Assembly (NCBI GenBank): GCA_024761205.1
Contig: JAMASS010000025.1
Location: 1-64,000 of the forward strand
Source of the DNA: Limisphaerales bacterium
Lineage (GTDB): Bacteria; Verrucomicrobiota; Verrucomicrobiia; Limisphaerales; AAA164-E04
DNA: 64,000 nucleotides
Direction of reading: 5' to 3'
Below are positions 9,102 to 18,267 of this stretch, piece after piece. The position numbers and the translations under genes were made by a program. The notes under the pieces were generated by a model. It searched no databases, had not been told where the DNA came from, and saw only the letters and a list, made by a program, of their open reading frames with translations. Each line of letters starts with the position of its first letter. Position 1 is the first letter of the stretch.

Positions 9102-10664
9102 CTAAGTGTCCTCCCCGACCCAACGACTCCGAATCAACTTTGCCAGTTCAACCCGCTTCGCCTTTCCGGTATTCGCTCGCGGAATGGCATCCACTCGTTC
9201 AAACACCGCCGGTACTTTAAACTTTTCCAACTGTCGCAAACAATGAGTCTCCAGTGCACCAAAATCAAACGGCTCCACCTCCACGACAACACCAGCAACG
9301 ACCGACTCCCCTGTCACCCCTCCCACGCCCTCGATACCAACAACGCCAACGTCGCCAACACCGGGATAAGCCTCGATCACCTTCTCCACCTCCGCCGGAT
9401 TGACCTTGTAACCCCCGACATTAATAAAATCTTTCTTTCGTCCGGTGAGAAAAAGGTGCCCCTGTTCATCTTTGTAGCCCAAATCTCCCGTGTAAAGCCG
9501 TCCATTCTTGAAAACAGCACGATTCAATTCTTCATTCCGCCAATAGCCGGAAGTTACCGTCGGGCCACTGATCGCCACCTCCCCGGACTCGCCCGGTGAC
9601 TGTCCCTGGCCATTAGAATCCAAAACCTCAATCTTAACACCATCCATGCTTCTGCCCACTGAGGCATAGTAATTCGGCCCTTTGCTAGTCAGCGAAATGA
9701 AGGTCGAGCGCGAAACCTCCGTCAGACCATAATAAACCATGATATCGAGGTTCGGCAGCAACGCTTGGAGTTGGGCCGTTCGCTCCGGCGGCAAGGGAGC
9801 CGAATTGATGACCGAAAATCTCAAATGCTGCCCTCTCTGCCTTAAGACCTCTCCATACTTGTCGATGAGGATCCCAAACCCAGTCGGTGTCCCCGGAAAC
9901 CCGGTCGCACCAAATTCGGATAGCTTCTTCAAGACCCGCCCCACTCTTGCCATTCCGTTTTCCGTGTAAACGCCGCCGCCGCTGATCAAATTACAATACA
10001 GGTGCCCCAGACCAAAATTGTGAGACAGCGGGAGGATGATTACCTCGCGATCCTGCTCGGTATAGCCGATGAATCGAGTGATATTAGTGAGCGTCGCGTG
10101 AATATTGCGGTGAGTTAACGGAACCCCTTTGGCACCTCCCGTCGTGCCGGTCGTATACATGAGACTTGCCACCGCGTCATCCTGAACCTGCATATCAGCA
10201 CCCACATCCCTGGAGTCATCGGCCAGGGCGTCCTCAACAGAACGGCAGTTCGTATTTTTGTCATCCGAATCCATCGCGCCGAAGACCAAGATTCCTTCCA
10301 AACCCAGCGGCTCCGAATCCAGACAAAGACGCTTCAACGACAAAGCGTCTGTCACCAACACACGCGGCTCACAATTTCGGTAAATTCCAGTAAGGCTCTT
10401 CCGAGTAATCGCCGAATCACAAGGCACGCTAATGGCGCCAGCTGACAAAATGCCGAAGTGCGCCTGCGTAAATCGGACCGAATTCGGCAGCACCACTAAC
10501 ACGCGATCACCCACCTCAACGCCTATTTCACACAACAGATTAGCAAATCTGGCCGCCGCCGTCGCAAGTTGGACATAGCTCAACTCAGTGTCCGGATCAC
10601 TCACCGCGACCTTATCACCGAACCTCTCGGCCCCCTGCCGAACAATATCAGGAACCATCCACAT
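9102..10664 (-). CDS. AMP-dependent acyl ligase (ANL superfamily)
   Basis: 520-residue adenylate-forming enzyme that activates a carboxylic acid as acyl-AMP and passes it to a thiol, here probably the phosphopantetheine arm of the adjacent ACP. Motifs: P-loop TTGTTGGAKG (171-180), YYGLTEVSR, the hinge region GDLGYKDEQGH followed by GRKKDFINVGGYKVNP, and the C-terminal catalytic Lys in ANTGKAKRVEL. It begins 12 bases after the ACP gene and ends 1 base before the alcohol dehydrogenase start. The substrate is not predictable by eye; medium-chain acids, hydroxy acids and amino acids are all possible for this family. Confidence 0.9.
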   Translation of the reverse strand: MWMVPDIVRQGAERFGDKVAVSDPDTELSYVQLATAAARFANLLCEIGVEVGDRVLVVLPNSVRFTQAHFGILSAGAISVPCDSAITRKSLTGIYRNCEPRVLVTDALSLKRLCLDSEPLGLEGILVFGAMDSDDKNTNCRSVEDALADDSRDVGADMQVQDDAVASLMYTTGTTGGAKGVPLTHRNIHATLTNITRFIGYTEQDREVIILPLSHNFGLGHLYCNLISGGGVYTENGMARVGRVLKKLSEFGATGFPGTPTGFGILIDKYGEVLRQRGQHLRFSVINSAPLPPERTAQLQALLPNLDIMVYYGLTEVSRSTFISLTSKGPNYYASVGRSMDGVKIEVLDSNGQGQSPGESGEVAISGPTVTSGYWRNEELNRAVFKNGRLYTGDLGYKDEQGHLFLTGRKKDFINVGGYKVNPAEVEKVIEAYPGVGDVGVVGIEGVGGVTGESVVAGVVVEVEPFDFGALETHCLRQLEKFKVPAVFERVDAIPRANTGKAKRVELAKLIRSRWVGEDT

Positions 10665-10676
10665 AAAGTCGTTTTC

Positions 10677-10919
10677 CTACCGGCCCTTTTGGCCGATGTA
10701 GTCCTTGGTCTTCTCGACCAAATCCGCCACAGTTTCAATATCCGTCGCATCCACAACATCGAACAAAATGCCAAAACGCTCCTCAATCGCCATCAGAAGG
10801 TTGACATGCCCCACTGAATCCCACGCCGGGATATCGCCGACCGCCAAGTCTTCGTTGTATACCGCTGCGTCTATCTTTAGTTGCTTGAGCACGACGCCCT
10901 TAACTTCCTCTTCAATCAT
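10677..10919 (-). CDS. Stand-alone acyl carrier protein
   Basis: 80-residue acidic helical protein with the phosphopantetheine attachment Ser35 in PAWDSVGHVNLLMAIEERFG. It is not the housekeeping AcpP, because it sits in the EPS locus directly ahead of an acyl ligase and has the DSVGH signature seen in ACPs of specialised clusters. Its ATG overlaps the stop of a preceding ACP-like or other remnant as ATGA, indicating an ancestral co-translated gene pair. Predicted to carry the acyl group between the AMP-ligase and the LuxE-LuxC reductase. Confidence 0.9.
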   Translation of the reverse strand: MIEEEVKGVVLKQLKIDAAVYNEDLAVGDIPAWDSVGHVNLLMAIEERFGILFDVVDATDIETVADLVEKTKDYIGQKGR

Positions 10920-11068
10920 AACCGTTCTCGTTCACTTGCAGACAAAGCCACAAGCCTTGCTGCGCCGAGGCTCTCAAAACTGTATAAGTCCGCATCCTGC
11001 ACTATTGGAGCCGGTTTCGCACCAACAATCTCGGCAACCACTTCCAAAATTTCATTAACGGAGGCATA
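10916..11068 (-). pseudogene. Remnant reading frame, possibly a second ACP-like domain
   Basis: A 50-codon frame without its own start codon reads YASVNEILEVVAEIVGAKPA, then DADLYSFESLGAARLVAL and SASERERL, then a TGA that overlaps the ACP start as ATGA. The DADLY...SLGAARLV pattern resembles the helix II region of an ACP. The part before it also resembles the C-terminus of sugar epimerases, so the family is uncertain. Upstream (about 11069-11160) a different frame reads ELSGLDLDEKRDWVVLAM, which may be the frameshifted tail of the NeuD-like gene or of this remnant. It is most simply a decayed gene that was coupled to the ACP gene. Confidence 0.4.
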
Positions 11069-11142
11069 GCTATCTTGTCATCAAACGCTTCCTAACCTTT
11101 GGGTTCATTGCAAGCACCACCCAATCTCGCTTTTCGTCTAGA

Positions 11143-11820
11143 TCAAGACCGCTGAGCTCTCGAATGGAGCAGAGTCCGGCTAGGAGGCCCTACCACCGTC
11201 GAGAAAGGCTCCAGGCTTCGAGACGCAAAAGCATTGGCGCCCAGCGTGGCACCCTGCCCAACCGATTTTCCCGGTTGAATGCTCGCATTGGAACCGATGA
11301 AGGCCAACTCCCCAATCTTGCACCAGCCGTTGACCCTCGCCCCCGGACACACTTGGGCAAAATCGCCAATGACCGAATGATGCCCGACGCCCGCCAAAAT
11401 GTTGACAATGGCAAATGCGCCAATCTTGGCCATCGGCGCCACGACGCTTCCCGCGCTAACAAACGCTCCCGGCCCGGCCGAGGCGGAATGATGGAACACG
11501 ACCGAAGGGTGAATCAAAGTCGCCCCTTGAAACCCCCGACCAGTAATGAGTTTGGCCACCCGCTGACGACTGACGTTATTGCCGATCGCGCAATGAAAAT
11601 ACACCTCCCGATCGAGATCGCGACACACCTCTTCCGTTGTGCCCAATATCCGATAACCACAGAATGCCTCCCCCTTTTTATCCAGATTGTCATCAGCGAA
11701 ACCCAATACTTCCCAAGTGTATTCCATGGTTTCACTCTGGTTTATATCCTCAGTCAACCAAAGAGCCTCCATTCCGTAGCCACCGGCGCCAACGATCACA
11801 AGTTTCCGAACGGTCTTCAT
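11143..11820 (-). CDS. NeuD-like sugar O-acetyltransferase (hexapeptide repeat)
   Basis: 225-residue protein with an N-terminal Rossmann-like segment (VIVGAGGYGMEALWL, residues 9-23) followed by a left-handed beta-helix of hexapeptide repeats, the NeuD/PglD architecture that acetylates sugars using acetyl-CoA. It is predicted to decorate an EPS precursor in the cytoplasm. The glycosyltransferase gene ends 53 bases upstream. The C-terminus (RTLLHSRAQRS) departs from the usual short VGVPA-type end, and another frame stays open just after it, so a small C-terminal frameshift is possible. Confidence 0.85.
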   Translation of the reverse strand: MKTVRKLVIVGAGGYGMEALWLTEDINQSETMEYTWEVLGFADDNLDKKGEAFCGYRILGTTEEVCRDLDREVYFHCAIGNNVSRQRVAKLITGRGFQGATLIHPSVVFHHSASAGPGAFVSAGSVVAPMAKIGAFAIVNILAGVGHHSVIGDFAQVCPGARVNGWCKIGELAFIGSNASIQPGKSVGQGATLGANAFASRSLEPFSTVVGPPSRTLLHSRAQRS

Positions 11821-11873
11821 AATGAAAGATTTCGAATTGGTTCCTCTGCCAAAAATATCCAGTAACCTCCGAC

Positions 11874-13103
11874 TTAATCCCGGCCCGGCACCAGCCGATA
11901 TAGCAACTCCCCAAACTTCCTCGCATGGACCGATCGGTCAAAATTCCTGACCACGCCGTCGCGAGCCGCTCGCCCCATAGCCGCACATAGCTCCGGATCT
12001 TGCCGCAACCGCTGAATCGCCGCACTCAAGGCGCCGGAATCTCCAGGCGGCACGAAAATGCCAGCCTCAGCTTCCTCAATCACTTCTCGAATCACGCCGT
12101 CGATTCCTAACACTGTCGGTCGTCCCGCAGCCATGTAATCGAAAACCTTGTTCGGATAAGGCGCTCGAAACATGGGAATATCACGCAGCGTCGCCAAACA
12201 AACATCGGAGGCAGCCAATACCTCCGGCATCCTTGATTTTGGCATAGCCCCTGTGAAGGTGACATTGGTCACCTTCAGTTCGGCAGCCAACTCCTTCATT
12301 TTTCCTAGCTCCTTCCCATCGCCAACAATCGCCACATGGATACCTTCATCGGACATGAGGCCCCTGGCCGCCCGAAGAATGTTGGGAATATCGTTCGCCA
12401 TGCCAACGGCCCCCGCATAAACCACCAAAAACTTGTCCTCCAAATCCCATTCGCGTCGAAACGCCTCGCCACACGCGTTGGGGTCGAACATCTGGGGATT
12501 GACCCCATTCGGAATGAGCGTGACCTTGTTGGCATCGACGTCCTTCTGCTTAGTCAAATACTTTTTATAGGCTGGAGAATTCACCATCAAGTGCTCGCTC
12601 TGCCAATATAAAAACCGCTCTAGCAATCGAGCGATACCGATTAATATCGGATTCTTTAAGATGCCGATATCAATCGCAAACTCCGGCCAAAGATCTCGCA
12701 CTTCGAAGACAAACGGCCGCCTTCTCAACAGAGCAACCACCCATGCCGACAACGCCTGAAAGATCGGGGGAGACGTCCCCATGACCAGATCGACCGGCCC
12801 GGCTCGCAGCCCTGCCCATACCGACGTCACCATAAAACTCAGAAAAGACAAGGTTCGCCAAAAAAAGGATCGATGCAGCGTGGCCAACGTTCTGGCCCGC
12901 AGAATTCGCACCGGCCCGCGCTTTTCTTCGGTAATCAAGCCGGGATTCTCGATAACGCTCTTCCCCGTCAGATAAGTCAGATTGCTGGCAACGATAGTAA
13001 ACTGAATCCCCTGCTTCTCACAATGGGACGCCAGCTCAAAATGACGCGTCCCCCCCGCCTCCTCGGGAGCCACAAACGTCTGGTGGATCAACACAACCTT
13101 CAT
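11874..13103 (-). CDS. Glycosyltransferase, GT4-type
   Basis: 409-residue retaining glycosyltransferase of GT-B fold. The N-terminal domain begins MKVVLIHQTFVAPEEAGGTR. The C-terminal domain has NGVNPQMFDP, VYAGAVGMANDIPNIL, VAIVGDGKEL and the donor-site region PNKVFDYMAAGRPTV with conserved acidic EEAEAG nearby. The start chosen is ATG 13103, which overlaps the heparinase-like gene stop as ATGA; the longer open frame to 13211 is inside that gene and is rejected. It adds one sugar to the lipid-linked repeat; donor and acceptor are unknown. Confidence 0.9.
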   Translation of the reverse strand: MKVVLIHQTFVAPEEAGGTRHFELASHCEKQGIQFTIVASNLTYLTGKSVIENPGLITEEKRGPVRILRARTLATLHRSFFWRTLSFLSFMVTSVWAGLRAGPVDLVMGTSPPIFQALSAWVVALLRRRPFVFEVRDLWPEFAIDIGILKNPILIGIARLLERFLYWQSEHLMVNSPAYKKYLTKQKDVDANKVTLIPNGVNPQMFDPNACGEAFRREWDLEDKFLVVYAGAVGMANDIPNILRAARGLMSDEGIHVAIVGDGKELGKMKELAAELKVTNVTFTGAMPKSRMPEVLAASDVCLATLRDIPMFRAPYPNKVFDYMAAGRPTVLGIDGVIREVIEEAEAGIFVPPGDSGALSAAIQRLRQDPELCAAMGRAARDGVVRNFDRSVHARKFGELLYRLVPGRD

Positions 13104-15334
13104 CTCACTAACGTCAATTCCTGACTTTTCCCTGCTTCGGAGTATTGCACCGTCGACACCAGCAGCTCGGGGTCTTGAACGGTGGCGCCAAAAATCACTG
13201 AGCCCTCCCACCCGTTGCCAGCAAGTCGTAACCCCAGGGCATGATGCTCCACGATGACGTCACACGGCCTAAAGACAGTGGCCACCAACGCAGATCCACG
13301 ATCCGCCTGCACCCGGAATGAAAGAGCCGGCTCACGGTGGTTATAGTAACGCGACCGCCAACCACGGGTGGAAGCCAGATCGGCTCTGACACAGTCCGCA
13401 TCCGGTAGGTTCTCTAACGAAAACCAGTCGACAGCGTAACGTCCTTCGGGCAACTCAAGAACCACCCCCGCCAAACGCCCACCCACCCACTTCAATTTAT
13501 GAGGCAAATCCGGCGCCAGCCAATTCACCTCCCACCCTTTGCCGTGAACCTGAGACAAATAGTCGATTACGACCCAACTCTCCTGGCCCAATCGCGCGAT
13601 GCCTCGACGATGGATTATGCCCCGCTCTAACCAAGAGTAGCCGAAATGCTCTCCCTCCCAATAGTCCAATCCCAAATAACGATCCAGTGCGCGATATCGC
13701 AGATTTCCCTTCGGCCAAGGAAGAAACATAAACCGGCCCGCCTTTTCCATTTGATCGTTTCCCTCGACACAAACCGTATTGTGAACTCGGGTATGCACGA
13801 GTCCGTTATCCCAAGGACCCTCTGAATTGTAACTGAACGTACCAGCATCCGTGGCAATATTCCGCCCCCGCCACCAAAGGTCCACATGGAGCAAATCTGC
13901 TTGTCCGGGACGATGGTAAAACTCCTGTGGGCATCGCACAAAAACCGCCCCGTGGTCCGCTCTCAAAACATAGTATCCTCCCAAATCCGCCTGCAATTCG
14001 GGAACACAACGGCTTAAGCTCCCGCGCCCCTTAGGCAGACGCTCCACGCCACCAAACCACAACGTCTCCTCATTCCAAGGGCCGTCAGGAAACCTCGGCT
14101 CGCCAGTAAGCACCAAAGACGCAGCCTGCACCACCGGGCGGAAATCATCATACCGACAATTTGTCAGGGCAAACACCAGCGCGCCATCATTCGCTCCATA
14201 ATTTGGGACTTCCCCGTCATTGCCGACCACCAATCGATCCAGCCAATCGATCGCGCTCATAATCCGTTGCTTCACCTCCTCATCCAGAGGGTCTCCTGCA
14301 GATTCGCCCAGAGCGCAGACCCACAGACAGAGATGCAAGAGAACGCGGTGATAGTTCACCGAGTGTTGCGTAAAAGAACCGTCATCATAAATCAAATCTA
14401 GGACACACCGTTTGAACAACCGCTTGCCCTCATCACGCCACCCCTTAGCTCCATGCAACTCAGGAAAAACGACCCCACACGCCCAAAGACCGGCCGACTC
14501 GCTGACCGCATGATTATTCTTTTGACTCAAGGCATAGCCGATGTTCGCCTCTATCCTAGCGGCGGAACAAGCAACGAGCTCTAGCAACTGTCTCAACCGG
14601 GCATCCGTCGTGCACCGGGCATCCAAGAATCCATGCATTCCAAAAATCCACGCCATCATTCGAAACGCCACTTCTTGGCCGCACTTCCAATTCACACCCG
14701 CATTAGGCGGGTTCTTGGAGCGCCAATCCTCTAACAATGCCCAAAAGGTCTCGGCAAACGATTCATCTCCCATGCGCCAATACGCGCGAACCAAGTCGTA
14801 AACAAAACCAAATCGATTCAATTCCCAGATGACCTTGATATCCCCGTGGTCAAAATCGCCAACCTCACTCCAGTGCGCCTCACCCGGTGTGAACTCACCA
14901 CTCCCCACATGTTGATGCCAATTGGGAGGGAAGCCGACAACAAGAACATCGATCGAAAAAAAAACAAACGTTCCCTCCTGCACCCCCCTCGCTCGACTCA
15001 CGCAAGAAGCGTCTCCCAAATCGAACGCCTCAAAATGTCGTTGAAATTCCGCACGTTGATCAGTCCTCAAGAAAAAAAGCGATTGAATACGACGCCGATA
15101 CCCAAGGTAGTCTTTCAACACGGTCTTCCCTGACTCATCGACAACTCTCTCAACACGGTAGTCATCCCAAGTCCCAACCGGCATGCGGCGCTTCAACCAC
15201 CCCAACCGCCGGGCCAGTTCATACCAAATCCGGAACACCAGCCAAGAGAGCCCCAAATAACGAACCAAAAAAAAGATTTTCCTTCCGACTTTCACCCGAC
15301 TCCAAAGAGACTCCGTAACACTAACCCCCAGCAC
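13100..15334 (-). CDS. Heparinase II/III-like polysaccharide lyase family protein
   Basis: 744-residue protein with an N-terminal helical toroid domain and a C-terminal beta-sandwich. Conserved features include the active-site segment YDDGSFTQHSVNYHRVLLHL (starts near residue 311) and YYVLRADHGAVFVRCP further on. Proteins of this family inside EPS clusters (for example AlgL- or PslG-like helpers) are thought to trim or edit uronate-containing polymer. UDP-glucuronate and GlcNAcA enzymes elsewhere in this locus would supply such substrates. No clear signal peptide is seen, so its compartment is uncertain. It is co-translated with the downstream glycosyltransferase (ATGA). Confidence 0.85.
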   Translation of the reverse strand: MLGVSVTESLWSRVKVGRKIFFLVRYLGLSWLVFRIWYELARRLGWLKRRMPVGTWDDYRVERVVDESGKTVLKDYLGYRRRIQSLFFLRTDQRAEFQRHFEAFDLGDASCVSRARGVQEGTFVFFSIDVLVVGFPPNWHQHVGSGEFTPGEAHWSEVGDFDHGDIKVIWELNRFGFVYDLVRAYWRMGDESFAETFWALLEDWRSKNPPNAGVNWKCGQEVAFRMMAWIFGMHGFLDARCTTDARLRQLLELVACSAARIEANIGYALSQKNNHAVSESAGLWACGVVFPELHGAKGWRDEGKRLFKRCVLDLIYDDGSFTQHSVNYHRVLLHLCLWVCALGESAGDPLDEEVKQRIMSAIDWLDRLVVGNDGEVPNYGANDGALVFALTNCRYDDFRPVVQAASLVLTGEPRFPDGPWNEETLWFGGVERLPKGRGSLSRCVPELQADLGGYYVLRADHGAVFVRCPQEFYHRPGQADLLHVDLWWRGRNIATDAGTFSYNSEGPWDNGLVHTRVHNTVCVEGNDQMEKAGRFMFLPWPKGNLRYRALDRYLGLDYWEGEHFGYSWLERGIIHRRGIARLGQESWVVIDYLSQVHGKGWEVNWLAPDLPHKLKWVGGRLAGVVLELPEGRYAVDWFSLENLPDADCVRADLASTRGWRSRYYNHREPALSFRVQADRGSALVATVFRPCDVIVEHHALGLRLAGNGWEGSVIFGATVQDPELLVSTVQYSEAGKSQELTLVR

Positions 15335-15630
15335 CCAAACGCTATCGAAAGCTGACCGCTCTTCGATAAGCAGGATTGCTTCGCTTCTCCAAAGAACTGC
15401 AGCACACCGCCAATTCGACTTACTATGGATTTTGGCTCGGTGAAGACATTCCGGAGAACCTTAATCCCCATAATGTGCCGCAGAACTTAAGATGAACTCT
15501 CATTTCCAAGCTCCGGCTCGGAAAGTGCCTCTCTGTTTTGAGCACCCCCCCCCCAAAAAACCAATCACCAAATAAATCCGATCGCTCCCCATGATTCTGA
15601 GCAGCATGCTCTCTATTTTTTAACGCTCAC
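15335..15630. other. Gene-free stretch with a C10 tract
   Basis: About 300 bases between the heparinase-like gene and the broken methyltransferase. It holds a run of ten C followed by A-rich sequence (15545-15560). I see no coding frame with a recognisable product. The start of the downstream transcript could lie here but no promoter is convincing. Confidence 0.5.
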
Positions 15631-16319
15631 TAGCATTGTAACCCATTGTTGGGAAACCATCTCTTTATTAACCGCCTTGGCCAAATCCTTCTCGCAATTG
15701 AAAGCAGAATCCCGTGATGCCGTTGACCTGCGGCTGACGCCAGGAGGTCCCCATGACTTAGCAATGTTTCAATTTTAACTTCTTTGAAGCTTGAGATAAA
15801 TCTGCTCCGCTTGCTCTACTGAAAAGGCTTGCGTTCCCGGACTCTCTAGATAATCGGAGTAGAGGAAGTTCAGACCGCGCCACGGTCGTAACGCCAGTAA
15901 GCCATATCGCAACCAAAGCATGAAACCGATAACGCTCCATTTGTGATAGATCATTACTTTTGCACATCCGCCTTTCTTGAGGACCCGATAAACTTCCAAA
16001 ACAGCCTTCCTCATATCCGGAGTATAATGAAGAACTCCCCACGAGTAGATAATATTAAACGATTCGTCTTCGAATTGTAGATTTTCCGCATCGCCTACGC
16101 TAAGATTGGATTGCAACCCAAAGGCGTCAAACCGAGTCTTCGTGTGCTCAATTGCTCTTTCAGTCAAATCAATCCCCGTCAGCACGGCATTCATACCCCT
16201 CTTTCGTCCTATCGGGCAGATAGAGATTCTCTCCGCAATCTGCTCGGTTCCAAAACTCATACACTAAGCGCTTTTCATTAGACGCCTCTCGCCTCTCGCC
16301 GCATGTAATCTTTCCTCAT
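15631..16319 (-). pseudogene. Broken SAM-dependent methyltransferase
   Basis: Three frames give one methyltransferase in order. ATG 16319 opens MRKDYMRREA; a 7-bp tandem duplication then shifts the frame, after which come SNEKRLVYEFWN and RADCGENLYLPDRTKEGYE. The next piece, VLTGIDLTERAIEHTKTRF through the helical middle, follows in another frame. A further shift near 15786 is needed to read FKEVKIETLLSHGDLLASAA and RRIWPRRLIKRWFPNNG, with a stop at 15631. The segment that should carry the SAM-binding glycine-rich motif I is missing, so this is an internal deletion as well. It is related to Methyltransf_11 proteins common in EPS loci. The frame 15775-16260 stays open but is only a fragment. 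Confidence 0.8.
16283..16300. repeat. 7-bp tandem duplication that shifts the methyltransferase frame
   Basis: On the plus strand the unit CGCCTCT occurs twice in a row, followed by CGCC. Removing one copy restores the frame between the methyltransferase start codon and the downstream YEFWN segment, so the duplication is the likely inactivating change at this end. Confidence 0.75.
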
Positions 16320-16339
16320 ATAATATGTTCTTCATCTCT

Positions 16340-18241
16340 CTATCGCCCGTCTAAGAATCGCTGACACCAGAATTCGATGCACATGATCGCCAAGATCGGA
16401 TAAGCAGCATCAACCACACCCCTTCGATTCAAATCGAGCAATCGCTGAACTCCCTCAGCATCGAACAATCCTCGCCGGTTTAACACAGAAGGCGCGAGAA
16501 CATCCATCAACATCGGCTTTAGCTCACGGCTAAACCATTGTCGTAATGGGATTCCAAAACCTGTCTTCGATCGATAGATGACACTGTCTGGTAAAATACC
16601 CTCCATGGCCTTCCTCAATATATATTTTCCATGACGCCCGCGTTGTTTGAACGATACAGGCAACCGAAAGGCAAACTTCACCATCTCAAGATCAATCAGA
16701 GGAACACGAACTTCAACTCCGGTGGCCATGCTCATTTTGTCAGTGTAGTTGAGATTGTGATCGGTTAAGAAATAGAGAAGGTCCAATACCAGCATTCGAT
16801 TCATCGGAAGCACCTGATCTCCACAATCAGCCAGCGTAGATCTCATGCGGGCCAGAAGGTCGATGTCATCGCTCCGCGCCAACAAGCCCTTATCGAGACA
16901 GGACACCGTAATGTCAGGGTGCAGCCACAAGAAGTAGCTTGCAATGCGGTCATTCTCATCCATATCGCCGTATTGAAAGGCCTTGTTAATTCGCCGCCCC
17001 ATGACGCCGGCAGATGAAACACGACTAGACAAACTCTTCAGCAACATTCGGGACTGCCTCGGCATCCAAGTCCAATAACGCTCGAGATTTAACGCCCAAT
17101 GCCGGCGGTAGCCAGTAAACACATCATCTCCCCCAGCACCGGCAAGCAACACTTTGATTCCCTGCTCGCGAGCCATTTGACTGATAAACATCGAGTTCAA
17201 CGCCGCTATATCTGCCTGAGGCTCGTCAAGCTGATAAACCATGTCGGGCACCCGCTGCATGATGTCGGCCCGCCCGATCACTGCCTTCACCAAATCGACG
17301 CCGAGATAATCCGCAACACGCTCCGCGTAAGGTAAATCCAAATCATCACCGTCGAGCTCCTTGGCCCCCTCCATCTCCATCGTAAAGCACTGGAAGCGGC
17401 GGCCCGAGCAATGACTGCGGGCATGGGCCACCACAGCACTAGAGTCGAGCCCACCCGAAAGAAACGCTCCCACCGGAACATCGGCCACCATCTGCCTCTT
17501 CACAGCCACCGACAACTCAGAGCGAAGCTGACTGACAGCATCCTCGAACATCATATCCGGCTCCACCGTGTTGCACGGGAGCCAATAATACTGCCACTGC
17601 GACACTCGCCCGTCTAAACCGACCTTCATGGCCCAGCCTGGAGGCAGTTTTCTAATGCCTTTGACCATCGTGTCGGGCGAGGGCGAGTACATGAACGCCA
17701 AATAGGAAACCAATCCTTGGAGATTGATAGAACGATCTACTTCTACCGCGCGAAGGATTGACTTCAACTCGCTCGCAAAAATGAAGCCGGCACTCGTCTC
17801 AGCATAATACAAGGGTTTGACGCCAAGTGGATCTCGAGCCAGGAAGAGTTCCTTTCGAGAAGCGTCCCAGATCGCGAACGAGAAGATTCCATTCAGTCTC
17901 CCCAGACACTGATGCCCATGCTGGAGATATAGGGCAAGAACCACCTCGGTATCGGTGGCACTACGAAGCTGGGCCGAATGACCAATCTCACCTCGGAGCT
18001 CACGATAGTTATAAACTTCCCCGTTGTAGGTGATGACAGCCCGCCCTCCTGTATCGGTCATCGGCTGTCGGCCCAAATCGGAAAGATCAATAATAGACAA
18101 CCGCTGGTGACACAGGCCCACCCCGACCGATTCATCAGTCCAAGTTCCCTCTCCGTCCGGTCCGCGATGACGTTGCGAGTCATTGATACTCGCCAGACAC
18201 CCCTCATCAAATCGCCCTAAATACCCGCCAATACCACACAT
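16340..18241 (-). CDS. asnB: Asparagine synthase, glutamine-hydrolysing (AsnB type)
   Basis: 633-residue two-domain amidotransferase. The N-terminal class II glutaminase begins MCGIGGYLG with the nucleophile Cys2. The synthetase domain has the ATP-binding SGGLDSSAVVAHARS and the LLAGAGGDDVFTGY loop. In EPS loci such proteins often amidate uronic acids or other carboxylates rather than making free asparagine. The presence of two UDP-sugar dehydrogenases in this locus supports that reading, but free asparagine synthesis is not excluded. The broken methyltransferase starts 20 bases downstream. Confidence 0.93.
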   Translation of the reverse strand: MCGIGGYLGRFDEGCLASINDSQRHRGPDGEGTWTDESVGVGLCHQRLSIIDLSDLGRQPMTDTGGRAVITYNGEVYNYRELRGEIGHSAQLRSATDTEVVLALYLQHGHQCLGRLNGIFSFAIWDASRKELFLARDPLGVKPLYYAETSAGFIFASELKSILRAVEVDRSINLQGLVSYLAFMYSPSPDTMVKGIRKLPPGWAMKVGLDGRVSQWQYYWLPCNTVEPDMMFEDAVSQLRSELSVAVKRQMVADVPVGAFLSGGLDSSAVVAHARSHCSGRRFQCFTMEMEGAKELDGDDLDLPYAERVADYLGVDLVKAVIGRADIMQRVPDMVYQLDEPQADIAALNSMFISQMAREQGIKVLLAGAGGDDVFTGYRRHWALNLERYWTWMPRQSRMLLKSLSSRVSSAGVMGRRINKAFQYGDMDENDRIASYFLWLHPDITVSCLDKGLLARSDDIDLLARMRSTLADCGDQVLPMNRMLVLDLLYFLTDHNLNYTDKMSMATGVEVRVPLIDLEMVKFAFRLPVSFKQRGRHGKYILRKAMEGILPDSVIYRSKTGFGIPLRQWFSRELKPMLMDVLAPSVLNRRGLFDAEGVQRLLDLNRRGVVDAAYPILAIMCIEFWCQRFLDGR

Positions 18242-18267
18242 TTACCTAGTTCTCCGAACCATTCTTC

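Noticed and set aside
9078-9599. 173-codon plus-strand frame over the AMP-ligase gene
   Set aside because: Shadow frame; composition follows the antisense of the ligase and has no recognisable domain.
5418-10919. Bioluminescence operon, suggested by LuxE and LuxC domains
   Set aside because: No LuxA/LuxB or LuxD gene in the window and the setting is an EPS locus.
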